Positions 1 to 8,383 of a DNA stretch of 56,000 bases are shown piece after piece. Every line of letters starts with the position of its first letter. The stretch's first letter is position 1. Origin of the DNA: Thiocystis violacea (GTDB taxonomy: Bacteria; Pseudomonadota; Gammaproteobacteria; Chromatiales; Chromatiaceae); NCBI RefSeq assembly GCF_016583565.1, contig NZ_NRRF01000032.1, positions 1 to 56,000 on the forward strand, given 5' to 3'. The translations under genes and the position numbers were made by a program. A model generated the notes under the pieces. It was not told the origin of the DNA. It did not search any database and saw nothing but the letters and a program-made list of their open reading frames with translations.

Positions 1-140
1 CGACCAGCGGGTGCGTGACGGCAATTATGTCGCGTAGCGTGTGCTCAACCGAGGAGCCGGATGCGGTAGTCCCGCACGTCCGGATCTGTGGGAGCCGCGG
101 GTGCGTAAGCACCCGTGGCCACCCGGTACCAGTCTTCTTC

Positions 141-221
141 GGTAGGGTGGACAAGCGCAGCGCAGTCCACCAACAACGGCGCGGGGTTCGGTGGACTTCG
201 CTCTCGCTCGTCCACCCTACC
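141..221. repeat. Palindromic intergenic repeat (GTAGGGTGGAC family)
   Basis: Inverted repeat: GGTAGGGTGGAC at 141-152 is matched by GTCCACCCTACC at 210-221, with the inner pair GTCCACC/GGTGGAC at 165-171 and 190-196. This would fold into a long hairpin. Similar GTAGGGTGGACAAGCGCAGCG-type palindromes are scattered in many gammaproteobacterial genomes with no settled function. A related half-site (GGTAGGGTGAAC) occurs near 1145. I see no gene in 1-356 otherwise. Confidence 0.7.
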
Positions 222-356
222 GGTCCAACCGATGACCAAGGCCCGGTTTTTGATGAGCATTGAGCAGCGCGGTGAGGCGGCAATCTCAAACGCTTGCGCT
301 ATCACTCTGCCAGGCTCACCTTAAGGGATGCCGCAACACCACGGAGTCAAACGGCT

Positions 357-917
357 ATGACGAATCTTGCCCGTGCCCAACCCTGCTCCGTTGAAGACTA
401 TTTGGCCAGTGAGGATGGCGCCGACGTCCGTCACGAGTATATCGACGGGGAGTTGTATGCCATGACTGGTGCCAGCGACCGTCATGGCCTGATCGTCGGT
501 AACATCTACGCGCTGTTACGCCCGTTGCTGCGAGGCACCTCCTGCCAACTCTTCGCCAACGACATGAAGGTGCGACTGCACGTCCAGAATCAGGACATCT
601 TCTACTATCCCGATCTGCTCCTGAGCTGCGATCCGAATGATCGCGCGACCTACTATCGCGCCCAGCCCTGTCTGCTCGTCGAGGTGCTGTCCGACTCCAC
701 CGCGCGGATCGACCGCCGAGAGAAGCTCTGGGCCTACCAGACCATTCCGAGCCTGCAGGAATGCCTGCTGATTTCGCAGAGTGCGCGCGAGGTCGAGATC
801 CACCGTCGCGCGCGGGGCTGGGCGCTGGAGACCGTCGCCGAAGGCAGCGTTCGGCTCGATTGTCTAGATGTCGAGTTGCCGCTGGATGTGATCTATGAGG
901 ATGTTCTGGCGCCATGA
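357..917 (+). CDS. Uma2 family (DUF820) protein, putative restriction-like nuclease
   Basis: The 186-residue product fits the Uma2/DUF820 family, which adopts a PD-(D/E)XK nuclease-like fold and is of unknown physiological role. Visible family marks are the N-terminal 'VEDYLASED...RHEYIDGELYAMTGAS' stretch in parts, the 'YYPDLLLSC' acidic strand and 'LLVEVLSDST' followed by 'DRREKLWAYQ'. The ATG at 357 is chosen because family members begin just before the 'YLASE' helix; an upstream in-frame ATG at 294 would add 21 unrelated residues. It stands alone between a palindromic repeat and a transposase remnant, so the locus looks like accessory DNA. Family assignment is firm; nuclease activity is not demonstrated by anything here. 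Confidence 0.85.
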   Translation: MTNLARAQPCSVEDYLASEDGADVRHEYIDGELYAMTGASDRHGLIVGNIYALLRPLLRGTSCQLFANDMKVRLHVQNQDIFYYPDLLLSCDPNDRATYYRAQPCLLVEVLSDSTARIDRREKLWAYQTIPSLQECLLISQSAREVEIHRRARGWALETVAEGSVRLDCLDVELPLDVIYEDVLAP

Positions 918-950
918 TCGAGCGGATGGCCGTATGGCAGGGGTCACCAT

Positions 951-1082
951 TTAGCTGCCCCGCAAGTATTCGCCGAGGCCCAGCTCGTCGTACGTCCCGG
1001 CAACCAGCCCCAGGTGGTTGAGCGCTTTGCCGCTGTAGTGGCGCGGGCTGGCCATTGAGCCGGTTTCGCTGTGGACGGCCAT
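951..1082 (-). pseudogene. IS1634-family transposase remnant (N-terminal DUF4277 fragment)
   Basis: The minus strand encodes 43 residues ending in a TAA stop, including 'KALNHLGLVAGTYDELGLGE'. This resembles the start of IS1634-type transposases (DUF4277: 'LDHLGLVAG..DELGIGE'). The remaining ~400 residues and the DDE catalytic region are absent, so this is a stub. It points to an old insertion and deletion next to the Uma2 gene. Confidence 0.65.
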
Positions 1083-1517
1083 GCGTACTTCCCCTCAGTG
1101 TTCGCGGAAAACGCGGTGATAGGGGAGTTGGAGGGGAATCTTTCGGTAGGGTGAACGGGTGCGGAATGTCGGCTAACGGGTTCTTGGGGTGTCGATGAGC
1201 CCGTTTGCGCAGTCGGTTCGGTCGCCGTCGGAGAGGCTTCTCGTGTCTGGCGTCGCCGCGGGGACGAGGATCGCTGTTCAGATCCTGTCGATCCCGCGAA
1301 ATCCTGTCAGAATTGCAGCCAGGCAGTCGAGGTGTCGTCGCCGGGCTTGGCTCCACTCGGGCCAGCGCGCGGGGAGATCGACGCCTCCGAGGTTTTTGCC
1401 CGCTCGGATGCCCGGCTCCCGAGGCGCTCGCTCATGCGTTGGCATCGAGGCGGCGCACGGACGGCGAGGTTTGCCGGGCGTTCTCACGGTGTCCCTTAGA
1501 TTCGACAGGTTCCGCAG
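1083..1517. other. Intergenic stretch, nothing recognised
   Basis: 435 bases between the transposase stub and proA. It contains a half copy of the GTAGGGTG palindrome family near 1145 but no convincing gene, RNA or terminator. Open frames here are overlapping in several registers and have no recognisable protein character. Confidence 0.5.
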
Positions 1518-2792
1518 ATGAGTGACGAGAAGATCACCGATGTTGCCGCCTACGTGGCGGCGCTTGGTCAGAAGGCGCGTGTAGCGTCGCGCCGCCTCGC
1601 GCGAGCGAGCACGGGGGAGAAGAATGCGGCCTTGCTGAGGATCGCCGAACTCCTGGATCAGGCGCGCGCGTCGCTCGCCGAGGCCAATGGGCGGGACTTG
1701 GAGGCTGGCGCCGCCAAGGGTCTGGATGCCGCGCTGCTGGATCGGCTCGAACTGACGCCCGGGCGGATCGACGCCATGATCGAGGGCGTTCGTCAAATCG
1801 CCGCGCTGGCGGATCCGGTCGGTGCCATCTTCGATCTCAACTACCGCCCGTCGGGGATCCAGGTGGGGCGCATGCGCGTGCCGCTGGGCGTGGTCGGCAT
1901 CATCTATGAGTCGAGGCCCAACGTGACCGTGGATGCCGCCGCGCTCTGTCTGAAATCCGGCAATGCGACGGTGTTGAGGGGTGGCTCCGAGGCCTATGCC
2001 TCCAATCAGGCCATCGCGGCCTGTATTCAGCGCGGCCTGGCCGAGGCGGGGCTGCCTGCGGAGGGTGTCCAGGTCGTGGCGACGACGGACCGCGCGGCCG
2101 TTGGCGCGATGATCACCATGCCGGAGTCGATCGACGTCATCATCCCGCGCGGCGGCAAGGGGCTGATCGAGCGGATCAGCCGCGACGCGCGTGTTCCTGT
2201 CATCAAGCACCTGGATGGCATCTGCCACGTCTATATCGACGCCGATGCGGATCCTGAGAAGGCCTTCCAGGTTGCGCTCAATGCCAAGACGCAGCGTTAT
2301 GGGACCTGCAACACCATGGAGACCCTTCTGGTGGACGCGGCCGTGGCCAAGGCGATTCTGCCAAGACTTGGCGACGCCTACGGGGAGAAGGGCGTGGAGC
2401 TGCGCGGCTGTCCGCGCACCTGCGCGCTGCTGGGCGACGCCGTGCCGGCATCCGCGCAGGATTGGGACACCGAGTATCTGGCGCCCATCCTCTCCATTCG
2501 GATCGTCGAGGGTCTGGACGAGGCGATGGATCATATTGCCGCCCATGGCTCGGGTCACACCGAATCCATCGTGACGGAGAATTACACGCGCGCTAGACGC
2601 TTTCTGCGTGAGGTGGATTCCAGCTCCGTCATGGTCAATGCATCCACCCGTTTCGCGGATGGTTTCGAATACGGCCTGGGGGCGGAGATCGGAATCAGCA
2701 CGGACAAGTTCCACGCCCGTGGCCCGGTCGGGCTGGAGGGCTTGACGTCGGTCAAGTTCGTCGTTCTGGGCGACGGCGAGATCCGAACCTAG
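1518..2792 (+). CDS. proA: Glutamate-5-semialdehyde dehydrogenase (gamma-glutamyl phosphate reductase)
   Basis: ProA reduces gamma-glutamyl phosphate to glutamate-5-semialdehyde with NADPH, the second step of proline synthesis in the cytoplasm. The 424-residue length is normal. Seen motifs: '[20 protein letters not shown]' around residues 121-140, '[12 protein letters not shown]' near 149-159, and '[13 protein letters not shown]' with the probable catalytic Cys264. In Pseudomonas proA is followed directly by nadD and rsfS; here a sulfide:quinone oxidoreductase gene and a small ORF lie between proA and nadD. The ATG at 1518 gives the usual N-terminus. Confidence 0.97.
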   Translation: MSDEKITDVAAYVAALGQKARVASRRLARASTGEKNAALLRIAELLDQARASLAEANGRDLEAGAAKGLDAALLDRLELTPGRIDAMIEGVRQIAALADPVGAIFDLNYRPSGIQVGRMRVPLGVVGIIYESRPNVTVDAAALCLKSGNATVLRGGSEAYASNQAIAACIQRGLAEAGLPAEGVQVVATTDRAAVGAMITMPESIDVIIPRGGKGLIERISRDARVPVIKHLDGICHVYIDADADPEKAFQVALNAKTQRYGTCNTMETLLVDAAVAKAILPRLGDAYGEKGVELRGCPRTCALLGDAVPASAQDWDTEYLAPILSIRIVEGLDEAMDHIAAHGSGHTESIVTENYTRARRFLREVDSSSVMVNASTRFADGFEYGLGAEIGISTDKFHARGPVGLEGLTSVKFVVLGDGEIRT

Positions 2793-2953
2793 GACCTGCC
2801 GGGCGCTCTAATGCCTAGCAGATCGACTTGTATCTCGTCCTCGACAATTGTCAATCGGGCTGTTAAGAATGGCGGACTAGATCGATTCGGCCTGTTGTTA
2901 GGTCGAGTATTGGTTGTTCGAATCCCCGCGTTAACCAAACCTGGAGTTTTCGT

Positions 2954-4411
2954 ATGGCACGAGTAGTGATTCTTGGCGCCGGCATCTCTGGTCACACGGT
3001 CGCCAGATACCTGGGCAAGTGGATCGGAAAGAAACACGAGATCGTGGTTGTCTCCCCCAATGCAAAGTGGAATTGGGTGCCGTCCAACATCTGGGTCGGC
3101 GTTGGTGAGATGACCGAGTCTCAGGTCACCTTCGAGCTGGCGCCCATCTACAAGAAGATCAATGTGGCCTTCCATCAGGCCAAGGCTGTCTCCATCAACC
3201 CGGAGGGTAGTGCCGAGCACCAGAAGCCCTTCGTGACGATCGAATACACGAATGAGGCGCGCGCCGGGCAGAGCGCGGCGCTCGAGTATGACTTCCTGGT
3301 CAACGCGACCGGACCCAAGCTGAATTTTGGCGCGACGCCTGGCCTGGGGCCTGATGAGGGCTACAGTCAATCCGTCTGCACCCCAGGGCATGCGCTGCAT
3401 GCCAATGCCGCATTGCAGAAGTGTATCGAGGAGATGAAGCAGGGTGCCCGCAAGACCTTCGTCGTCGGAACGGGGCACGGGATGTGCACCTGTCAGGGCG
3501 CGGCCTTCGAGTACATCTATAACGTGGATCACGCCGTGCGCGAGGCCGGTATGCGCGATCTGGCCCGCATCGTCTGGATCAGCAACGAATACGAGCTGGG
3601 CGATTTCGGAATGGGCGGGGTGCACATCCAGCGCGGCGGCTATCTCACCAATGGCAAGGTCTTCGCGGAATCGCTGATGGTCGAGCGCGGTATCGAGTGG
3701 ATCACTCGGGCGCATGTCAGCAAGGTTGAGCCGACTAAGATCCACTACGAGCTCCTGGACGGGACGCAGCATGAGCTGGAGTACGATTTCAGCATGCTGA
3801 TTCCGCCGTTCGCCGGCGTTGGCTTGAAGGCCTACGGCAAGGGCGGCGAGGACATCACCGCCGAGGTCTTCGCCCCCAATGGCTTCATGAAGGTCGACGC
3901 GGATTACAACCCCAAGGCCTTCGAGGACTGGGACAAGCACGACTGGCCCAAGACCTATCAGACGCCGAAATATAAGAACATCTTCGCCGTCGGCATTGCC
4001 TTCGCGCCGCCGCACCCAATCAGCAAGGTTATGAAGAGTCCCAGCGGTACCCAGATCAGCCCAACGCCGCCAAGGACCGGGATGCCATCGGCGACCATTG
4101 GTAAGGCGGTCGCAGGCAGTATTCGCGACATGCTCAAAGGGGCCTCGGCGCCGACCCATACCGCCTCCATGGCCGAGATGGGCGCGGCCTGCGTGGCCTC
4201 GACCGGGTCCGATATCTTCAAGGGGACGGCCGCGACCATGACGGTCTTCCCCGTGGTGCCGGACTATGAAACCTACCCGGAATACGGCCGCGACATGGAC
4301 CTCACCTTCGGCGAAATCGGGCTGGCCGGGCATTGGATGAAATACATCCTGCACCATGTCTTCATCTATCAGGCCAAGCTCAGGCCGGGTTGGTCGATCC
4401 TTCCCGACTGA
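2954..4411 (+). CDS. sqr: Sulfide:quinone oxidoreductase-like FAD-dependent pyridine nucleotide-disulfide oxidoreductase
   Basis: A 485-residue flavoprotein of the SQR/flavocytochrome c sulfide dehydrogenase family, expected to oxidise sulfide and pass electrons to the quinone pool at the membrane. Residues 4-12 hold the FAD-binding 'VVILGAGISG' Rossmann motif; 'LVNATGPKLNF' near 115-125 is the second nucleotide-binding segment. Candidate redox cysteines are Cys142, Cys178, Cys180 ('GHGMCTCQG') and Cys413 ('GAACVAS'). The C-terminus ('HWMKYILHHVFIYQAKLRPGW') looks like an amphipathic membrane anchor, as in known SQRs. No Sec signal is seen. SQR subtype is uncertain; the length and the extra C-terminal cysteine suggest a longer bacterial type, not the short type I. 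It lies inside the proA-nadD interval and is followed by a 52-residue ORF probably co-transcribed with it. Confidence 0.8.
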   Translation: MARVVILGAGISGHTVARYLGKWIGKKHEIVVVSPNAKWNWVPSNIWVGVGEMTESQVTFELAPIYKKINVAFHQAKAVSINPEGSAEHQKPFVTIEYTNEARAGQSAALEYDFLVNATGPKLNFGATPGLGPDEGYSQSVCTPGHALHANAALQKCIEEMKQGARKTFVVGTGHGMCTCQGAAFEYIYNVDHAVREAGMRDLARIVWISNEYELGDFGMGGVHIQRGGYLTNGKVFAESLMVERGIEWITRAHVSKVEPTKIHYELLDGTQHELEYDFSMLIPPFAGVGLKAYGKGGEDITAEVFAPNGFMKVDADYNPKAFEDWDKHDWPKTYQTPKYKNIFAVGIAFAPPHPISKVMKSPSGTQISPTPPRTGMPSATIGKAVAGSIRDMLKGASAPTHTASMAEMGAACVASTGSDIFKGTAATMTVFPVVPDYETYPEYGRDMDLTFGEIGLAGHWMKYILHHVFIYQAKLRPGWSILPD

Positions 4412-4495
4412 TCGACCATCGACTTCATTGATCGTCTACCGTATCGATCGTCGACATCAGAACAAGACGACTTAGAACAAGAGAGGCAGAGGCAA

Positions 4496-4654
4496 ATGGC
4501 AGTCAAGAACAAAGAGCCCTATCAGCAGGCCTACTATCCACCCGTTCCAACCGGGTTCACCAGATACATGCGCCGCTCGCTCATCTGGCAGTTCCTGCGT
4601 TTTTGGATCATCAATTTCAAGATTCTCAAGCTCTTGCTGAAGTCGCATAACTGA
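4496..4654 (+). CDS. Small basic amphipathic/membrane protein downstream of sqr
   Basis: A 52-residue ORF starting 'MAVKNKEPYQQAYYPPV' with a Gly/Arg-rich middle and a hydrophobic, basic C-terminal helix containing 'SLIWQFLRFWIINFKILKLL'. An AG-rich ribosome-binding stretch (GAGAGGCAGAGG) lies a few bases upstream of the ATG at 4496, and a strong hairpin follows the stop. The gap to sqr is 84 bases with no terminator seen, so co-transcription is likely. I do not recognise a family. The tail could tether a partner to the membrane, and the position suggests the SQR-like enzyme is that partner; this is inference. Confidence 0.65.
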   Translation: MAVKNKEPYQQAYYPPVPTGFTRYMRRSLIWQFLRFWIINFKILKLLLKSHN

Positions 4655-4708
4655 TGCAACGAGGGCTTCGGGGCGCTGAGGCGGCCCCGGAGCGAGCAGG
4701 ATCCTGAC

Positions 4709-4738
4709 GAGCCGTGTCGGTGTAGGCCGACACGGCTC
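4709..4738 (+). terminator. Hairpin, probable terminator after sqr unit
   Basis: Perfect 12-bp inverted repeat GAGCCGTGTCGG / CCGACACGGCTC with a 6-base loop, 55 bases after the small ORF. The following CTGCGTTTCC is only weakly T-rich, so termination may be partial or Rho-assisted. The rest of 4655-4996 shows no further gene. Confidence 0.6.
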
Positions 4739-4996
4739 CTGCGTTTCCAGGTCGCCTTCGTTCGGCGGCCGCGGGGGACAACGGGGCGGAATTCTGCTAC
4801 CGTCCACCGTATCGGTGTTCTTGGTTTTACTGTGATCGGACAAGGAGATCTTGCTTCAGACAGGCCCCGCCATTCTAGGGTGCGAGCAACCTGAGCCGGC
4901 CGGCAGCCGGCGCGGCCATTGTCGGTTGATTCGCGCGCTCTGCCGTTCGAGCCGCTCAGTGTTGGTTGGGCGAGCCGCGGGTCTGCGGCCGGATAG

Positions 4997-5638
4997 GTGC
5001 CGCAGCGAATGATCGGCGTTTTCGGTGGCACCTTCGACCCCGTCCATTTCGGGCATCTGCGTCCAGCCTTGGATGCGCTCCAGGGGCTGGGGCTGGAGCA
5101 GGTCAGATTCATCCCGCTCAACGTCGCCGTGCATCGCCCCCAGCCTTTGGCGCCCGCGGACCTGCGTTTGGCGATGCTCCAAGCCGCGATCGAGGCGCAG
5201 CCGGGATTCGTTGTCGACGCGCGTGAGTTGGCGCGGACGGGCGGCTCCTACACCTACGATACCCTGGTGTCACTGCGTGGCGACTTCGGTGCGCAACGCC
5301 CGCTGTGCCTTCTGGTGGGGGCGGATGCCTACGGCGGCTTTCTGGATTGGCATCGTCCGCTCGCGATCCTGGAGCTCGTTCATCTCGTGGTGATGCGGCG
5401 CCCAGGACATGATCCTGTCGCGGGTCCGGCGCTGCGCAATCTCTACCTGGAGCGCGGCTGTGACTGTGTGACTAAGCTGGCGCGATCGCCGGGCGGACGC
5501 ATCCTTTTTCACGACGTCACCCAGATGGAGATCTCCTCGACGCAGGTCAGGCGACTTGTCGAGCAGGGATGCAGTCCACGCTATCTGCTGCCGGACGCCG
5601 TGCTGGAGCTGATCGCTCGTGAAGGGCTCTACCGCTGA
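4997..5638 (+). CDS. nadD: Nicotinate-nucleotide adenylyltransferase
   Basis: NadD adenylylates nicotinate mononucleotide in NAD synthesis. The nucleotidyltransferase signature is clear: 'GVFGGTFDPVHFGHLRPA' with the HxGH motif near the N-terminus, and 'MEISSTQVRRLV' (ISSTxxR) near the C-terminus. The product is 213 residues if the GTG at 4997 is used, 209 from the ATG at 5009; neither has a strong ribosome-binding site, so the start is uncertain. It is followed by a factor-independent terminator and then rsfS, the usual neighbour. Confidence 0.95.
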   Translation: MPQRMIGVFGGTFDPVHFGHLRPALDALQGLGLEQVRFIPLNVAVHRPQPLAPADLRLAMLQAAIEAQPGFVVDARELARTGGSYTYDTLVSLRGDFGAQRPLCLLVGADAYGGFLDWHRPLAILELVHLVVMRRPGHDPVAGPALRNLYLERGCDCVTKLARSPGGRILFHDVTQMEISSTQVRRLVEQGCSPRYLLPDAVLELIAREGLYR

Positions 5639-5737
5639 GCAGGAGGCGGCGGTGTCGATCCTGGCTGCGCTGGGATCCGTCGATTGGACATCTTCCCGTG
5701 GGCGCGGTCCGTCACCGCGTCCGCCATTGGCTTTGAC

Positions 5738-5764
5738 GCGGCGGGAACGCCTGCCGCTTTTTTT
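5738..5764 (+). terminator. Intrinsic terminator between nadD and rsfS
   Basis: Stem GCGGCGGG (5738-5745) pairs with CCTGCCGC (5750-5757), 8 bp with one G-T pair and a 4-base loop, followed immediately by seven T residues. It ends 17 bases before the rsfS ATG, so it could terminate nadD transcripts or act as an attenuator in the rsfS leader. Confidence 0.75.
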
Positions 5765-5781
5765 ATTGCAGAGGAGAACGC

Positions 5782-6138
5782 ATGCAGCTTGAGCAACTTC
5801 GGCAGTTGGTCCTCGACGCCTTGGCCGATATGAAGGCACGCGATATCGAGGTCATGGACGTTCGGGGCAAGACGGCGGTCACGGACTACATGGTCGTGGC
5901 CTCGGGAACCTCGGATCGGCATGTGAAGGCCATCGCCGAGACCATTGCCTTCCGCTCGAAGGAGGCAGGGGAGGCGCCGCTCGGCACGGAAGGCGTGGCG
6001 GAGGGCGAGTGGGCGCTGGTCGATCTGAATGGCGTGGTCGTGCATGTCATGCTCCCCAAGGTCCGCGATTTCTACAATCTCGAGCGCCTCTGGTCCGCGC
6101 CAGCGGTTGTGCCCAAGGTCGCATCGCACTCGATCTGA
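5782..6138 (+). CDS. rsfS: Ribosomal silencing factor RsfS
   Basis: 118-residue RsfS/Iojap/YbeB protein. It binds ribosomal protein uL14 and blocks joining of the 50S and 30S subunits when translation should slow. Family features seen: '[22 protein letters not shown]' in part, '[19 protein letters not shown]', and '[24 protein letters not shown]'. An AGGAG ribosome-binding site lies 6 bases before the ATG. rlmH, which usually follows, is absent; folA follows instead. Confidence 0.96.
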   Translation: MQLEQLRQLVLDALADMKARDIEVMDVRGKTAVTDYMVVASGTSDRHVKAIAETIAFRSKEAGEAPLGTEGVAEGEWALVDLNGVVVHVMLPKVRDFYNLERLWSAPAVVPKVASHSI

Positions 6139-6142
6139 CCCG

Positions 6143-6676
6143 ATGATGGCCGATCCCCAGGGGTTTCTTGGCGACGATACGGGGCGACCGAGCTTGTCCA
6201 TCGTCGCCGCCGTTGCCGACAATGGCGTCATTGGGCGCGCCAAGGGTCTTCCTTGGCGGCTGCCAGCGGATCTGGCGCACTTCCGTCGCCTCACGTTGGA
6301 CAAGACCATCGTCATGGGGCGGAAGACCTGGGAGTCGCTGCCGGGGCTACTGCCGAGACGTCGCCACCTGGTCTTGAGTCGGGATGCGCGCTTTCAGGCC
6401 GAGGGTTGCAAGGTGTGTGACTCATTGGAGGCGGCAATCGCCGATGCGGCCGGCGAGCCTGAGTTGATGGTCGTGGGTGGGGCCTCTCTCTATGCCGAGG
6501 CCATGCCCTTGACCTCGCTTGTCTATCTCACACTGGTGCATACTCAGGCCAAGGGCGACACCTATTTTCCAGAATGGGATCGCTCCGAATGGCGGGAGGT
6601 CGCTCGAATCCAGCGTCCGGCAGATGAGGGCAACCCCTTCGATATGACTTTCGTCGAGCTGCGGCGTCTGGCCTGA
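6143..6676 (+). CDS. folA: Dihydrofolate reductase
   Basis: 177-residue type I DHFR, which reduces dihydrofolate to tetrahydrofolate with NADPH. Seen: 'LSIVAAVADNGVIGRAKGLPWRLPADLAHFRRLT' in segments, with the substrate-binding acidic residue in 'LPADLAHF'; 'IVMGRKTWESLPG' for NADPH binding; 'LMVVGGASLYAEAM'; and the C-terminal 'MTFVELRR'. The start at 6143 (tandem ATGATG, 4 bases after rsfS) gives a 15-residue leader before the conserved strand. folA faces apaH convergently, echoing the folA/apaH association in E. coli. Confidence 0.95.
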   Translation: MMADPQGFLGDDTGRPSLSIVAAVADNGVIGRAKGLPWRLPADLAHFRRLTLDKTIVMGRKTWESLPGLLPRRRHLVLSRDARFQAEGCKVCDSLEAAIADAAGEPELMVVGGASLYAEAMPLTSLVYLTLVHTQAKGDTYFPEWDRSEWREVARIQRPADEGNPFDMTFVELRRLA

Positions 6677-6706
6677 GGCCGGTGCACGCACGGGCGCCGG
6701 TCCGCG

Positions 6707-7543
6707 TCAATCGCAACCTGGCTTGAGGAAACCCGGGCACTCGAGTTGCGCCGTCCGCATGGCACCCTGATCCAGTACGAGCGCAGTCAGCGCCCCACCC
6801 CAGAGGCAGCCACTGTCGATCGCCCACACGTTGTCGCCGGACCAGAATCCCAGCGTCGACCAATGGCCGAAGACGATGCGGTCTTGTCGCGTGCGTCGTC
6901 CCGGCATCTGGAACCAGGGCAGACGTCCTTTCGCCTGACTCCCGATCTCGCCCTTTTCCTTCAGGGCCAGGGTGCCGTCCGGCTCGCAAAAGCGCAGGCG
7001 AGTGAGGCAGTTGGTGATGAAGCGGAGGCGATCCATGCCGGCCAGCCCGGATGACCAGCGGTTGGGCCGATTCCCGTACATCACGTGCAGAAAATCCCGG
7101 TAGCCGTCGCCTCGCAGCACGGCCTCCAGTTCGGCCGCGTAGCGGCGTGCCTCCTGAAGGTTCCATTCTGGTGGCAGTCCGGCGTGGATCATGGTCAGGC
7201 CGATGTCCGCATCGTGATGGAGTAGCGGGCGATGGCGCAGCCAGTCCAGCAGCGCGTCGCGATCCGGTGCATCCAGGATCGCGTCGAGGGTGCTCTTCTT
7301 GGCATGCTTGGCGTTGCCCGCTGCCACGGCGAGCAGATGGAGATCGTGGTTGCCCAGCACCACGATGGCGGCGTCGCCCAAGTCGCGGACGAAGCGCAGT
7401 ACCTCGAGGGATTGAGGCCCGCGATTCACCAGGTCTCCAACGAACCACAGCCGATCGCTCGAGGGATCGAAGGCGAGCCTGTCCAGGAGTCTCCTCAGCT
7501 CCGCGTAGCAGCCTTGAATGTCGCCGATGGCGTAGGTTGACAT
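6707..7543 (-). CDS. apaH: Symmetrical bis(5'-nucleosyl)-tetraphosphatase
   Basis: ApaH hydrolyses Ap4A to two ADP and also removes Np4 caps from RNA. The 278-residue product shows the calcineurin-like metallophosphatase blocks: 'YAIGDIQGCYAELRRLL' at the start, 'LWFVGDLVNRGPQSLEV', 'VVLGNHDLHLLAVA', and 'FGHWSTLGFW' with the later metal-ligand histidine. It lies 60 bases downstream of apaG on the same strand, as in many proteobacteria. Confidence 0.96.
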   Translation of the reverse strand: MSTYAIGDIQGCYAELRRLLDRLAFDPSSDRLWFVGDLVNRGPQSLEVLRFVRDLGDAAIVVLGNHDLHLLAVAAGNAKHAKKSTLDAILDAPDRDALLDWLRHRPLLHHDADIGLTMIHAGLPPEWNLQEARRYAAELEAVLRGDGYRDFLHVMYGNRPNRWSSGLAGMDRLRFITNCLTRLRFCEPDGTLALKEKGEIGSQAKGRLPWFQMPGRRTRQDRIVFGHWSTLGFWSGDNVWAIDSGCLWGGALTALVLDQGAMRTAQLECPGFLKPGCD

Positions 7544-7603
7544 GGGCGCCTGCTCAGTTGCGGTGGTGGCGGTTGGCTCGATCCGTCGGTCTCTTGACCG
7601 GGC

Positions 7604-7975
7604 TCAATGAATGCGCGTCGAGGTGAGGGAGAAGACCGGGATCTCTGCTTGGAACCGGATTCCGTCGTCGCCGACCATGCCGTAGAATCCCTGCATGCTG
7701 CCGAGGGGCGTCGCGAGGATCGTGCCGCTGGTGTAGCGAAAGGATTCCCCGGGTCTCAAATGAGGCTGCTCGCCGACGACCCCCTGTCCCCTGACCTCCT
7801 GCACCTTGCCGTCAGCGTCGGTAATGATCCAGTGGCGGTCGAGCAACTGTGCCGCCTTTTCACCGCGATTCTCGATCGTGATGGTGTAGGCGAAGACATA
7901 CCTGCCCTCGTTGGGGGAGGAGCTGTCCGCCTGGTACTGGCTCTCGGCCGAGACCTTGATGGAGTAATCGTTCAC
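7604..7975 (-). CDS. apaG: ApaG protein
   Basis: 123-residue ApaG, an immunoglobulin-fold beta-sandwich protein linked genetically to Co2+/Mg2+ homeostasis but of unsettled biochemical role. Family features are 'FAYTITIENRGEKAAQLLDRHWIITDADGKVQEVRGQGVVGEQP' in segments, 'LRPGESFRYTSGTILATPLGSMQGFYGMV', and 'FSLTSTRI' at the end. The gene is first in an apaG-apaH pair; rsmA, which precedes apaG in E. coli, is not here. Confidence 0.96.
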   Translation of the reverse strand: MNDYSIKVSAESQYQADSSSPNEGRYVFAYTITIENRGEKAAQLLDRHWIITDADGKVQEVRGQGVVGEQPHLRPGESFRYTSGTILATPLGSMQGFYGMVGDDGIRFQAEIPVFSLTSTRIH

Positions 7976-8121
7976 GTCTGTCTCCGCTGAAGGGCGTCGA
8001 GTCGGGCGAGCGGCTAGGTTGGCCGCCTTGGAGGCCGTTGATTCGAAACCGTGAATTTGGGTGGAATGCTTGTAATATTTTGAAATAGTTGTACGCTAAT
8101 CTTGAAAGTTTACGCGAATCC

Positions 8122-8304
8122 ATGGGCAGGATCTTGATCACTTCAAAACGTCGTCACCGGAGACCGGATCCACTCCTCCTTTTGATGGCCTTCGTTGCCA
8201 TCGGGATGTGTGTCACGGTCAGTTACCAGGTGCTCATCTACTCTGACGCGGGCCAAACGATCTTCGCAAGGCAGTCGCCGCCGGCCGTCCAGGTCGGCGG
8301 CTAA
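8122..8304 (+). CDS. Small single-pass membrane protein, unknown
   Basis: A 60-residue ORF from ATG 8122: basic N-terminus ('SKRRHRRPDP'), one hydrophobic segment ('LLLLMAFVAIGMCVTVSYQVLIY') and a short polar tail. An in-frame upstream ATG at 8089 is possible. No family is recognised. It sits in the interval where rsmA would be expected and precedes the Gfo/Idh gene on the same strand by 79 bases. The transmembrane pattern is the main support; it may still be a chance ORF. Confidence 0.45.
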   Translation: MGRILITSKRRHRRPDPLLLLMAFVAIGMCVTVSYQVLIYSDAGQTIFARQSPPAVQVGG

Positions 8305-8383
8305 GGGCGGCATCCCTCGTGGCGATCACCACGATGTTCGAACGACTGTCCGCGCGAGCGGCGGTCCGGTCCTTTTCGCAACG

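Noticed and set aside
2900..2945. tRNA-like TTCGAATCC loop followed by CCA
   Set aside because: The flanking bases do not pair as a T-stem and no anticodon or acceptor arms can be built. At most a tRNA-end remnant.
7560..7603. Possible small gene or promoter between apaH and apaG
   Set aside because: The gap is short and has no distinct motif; apaG-apaH are most simply one transcript.
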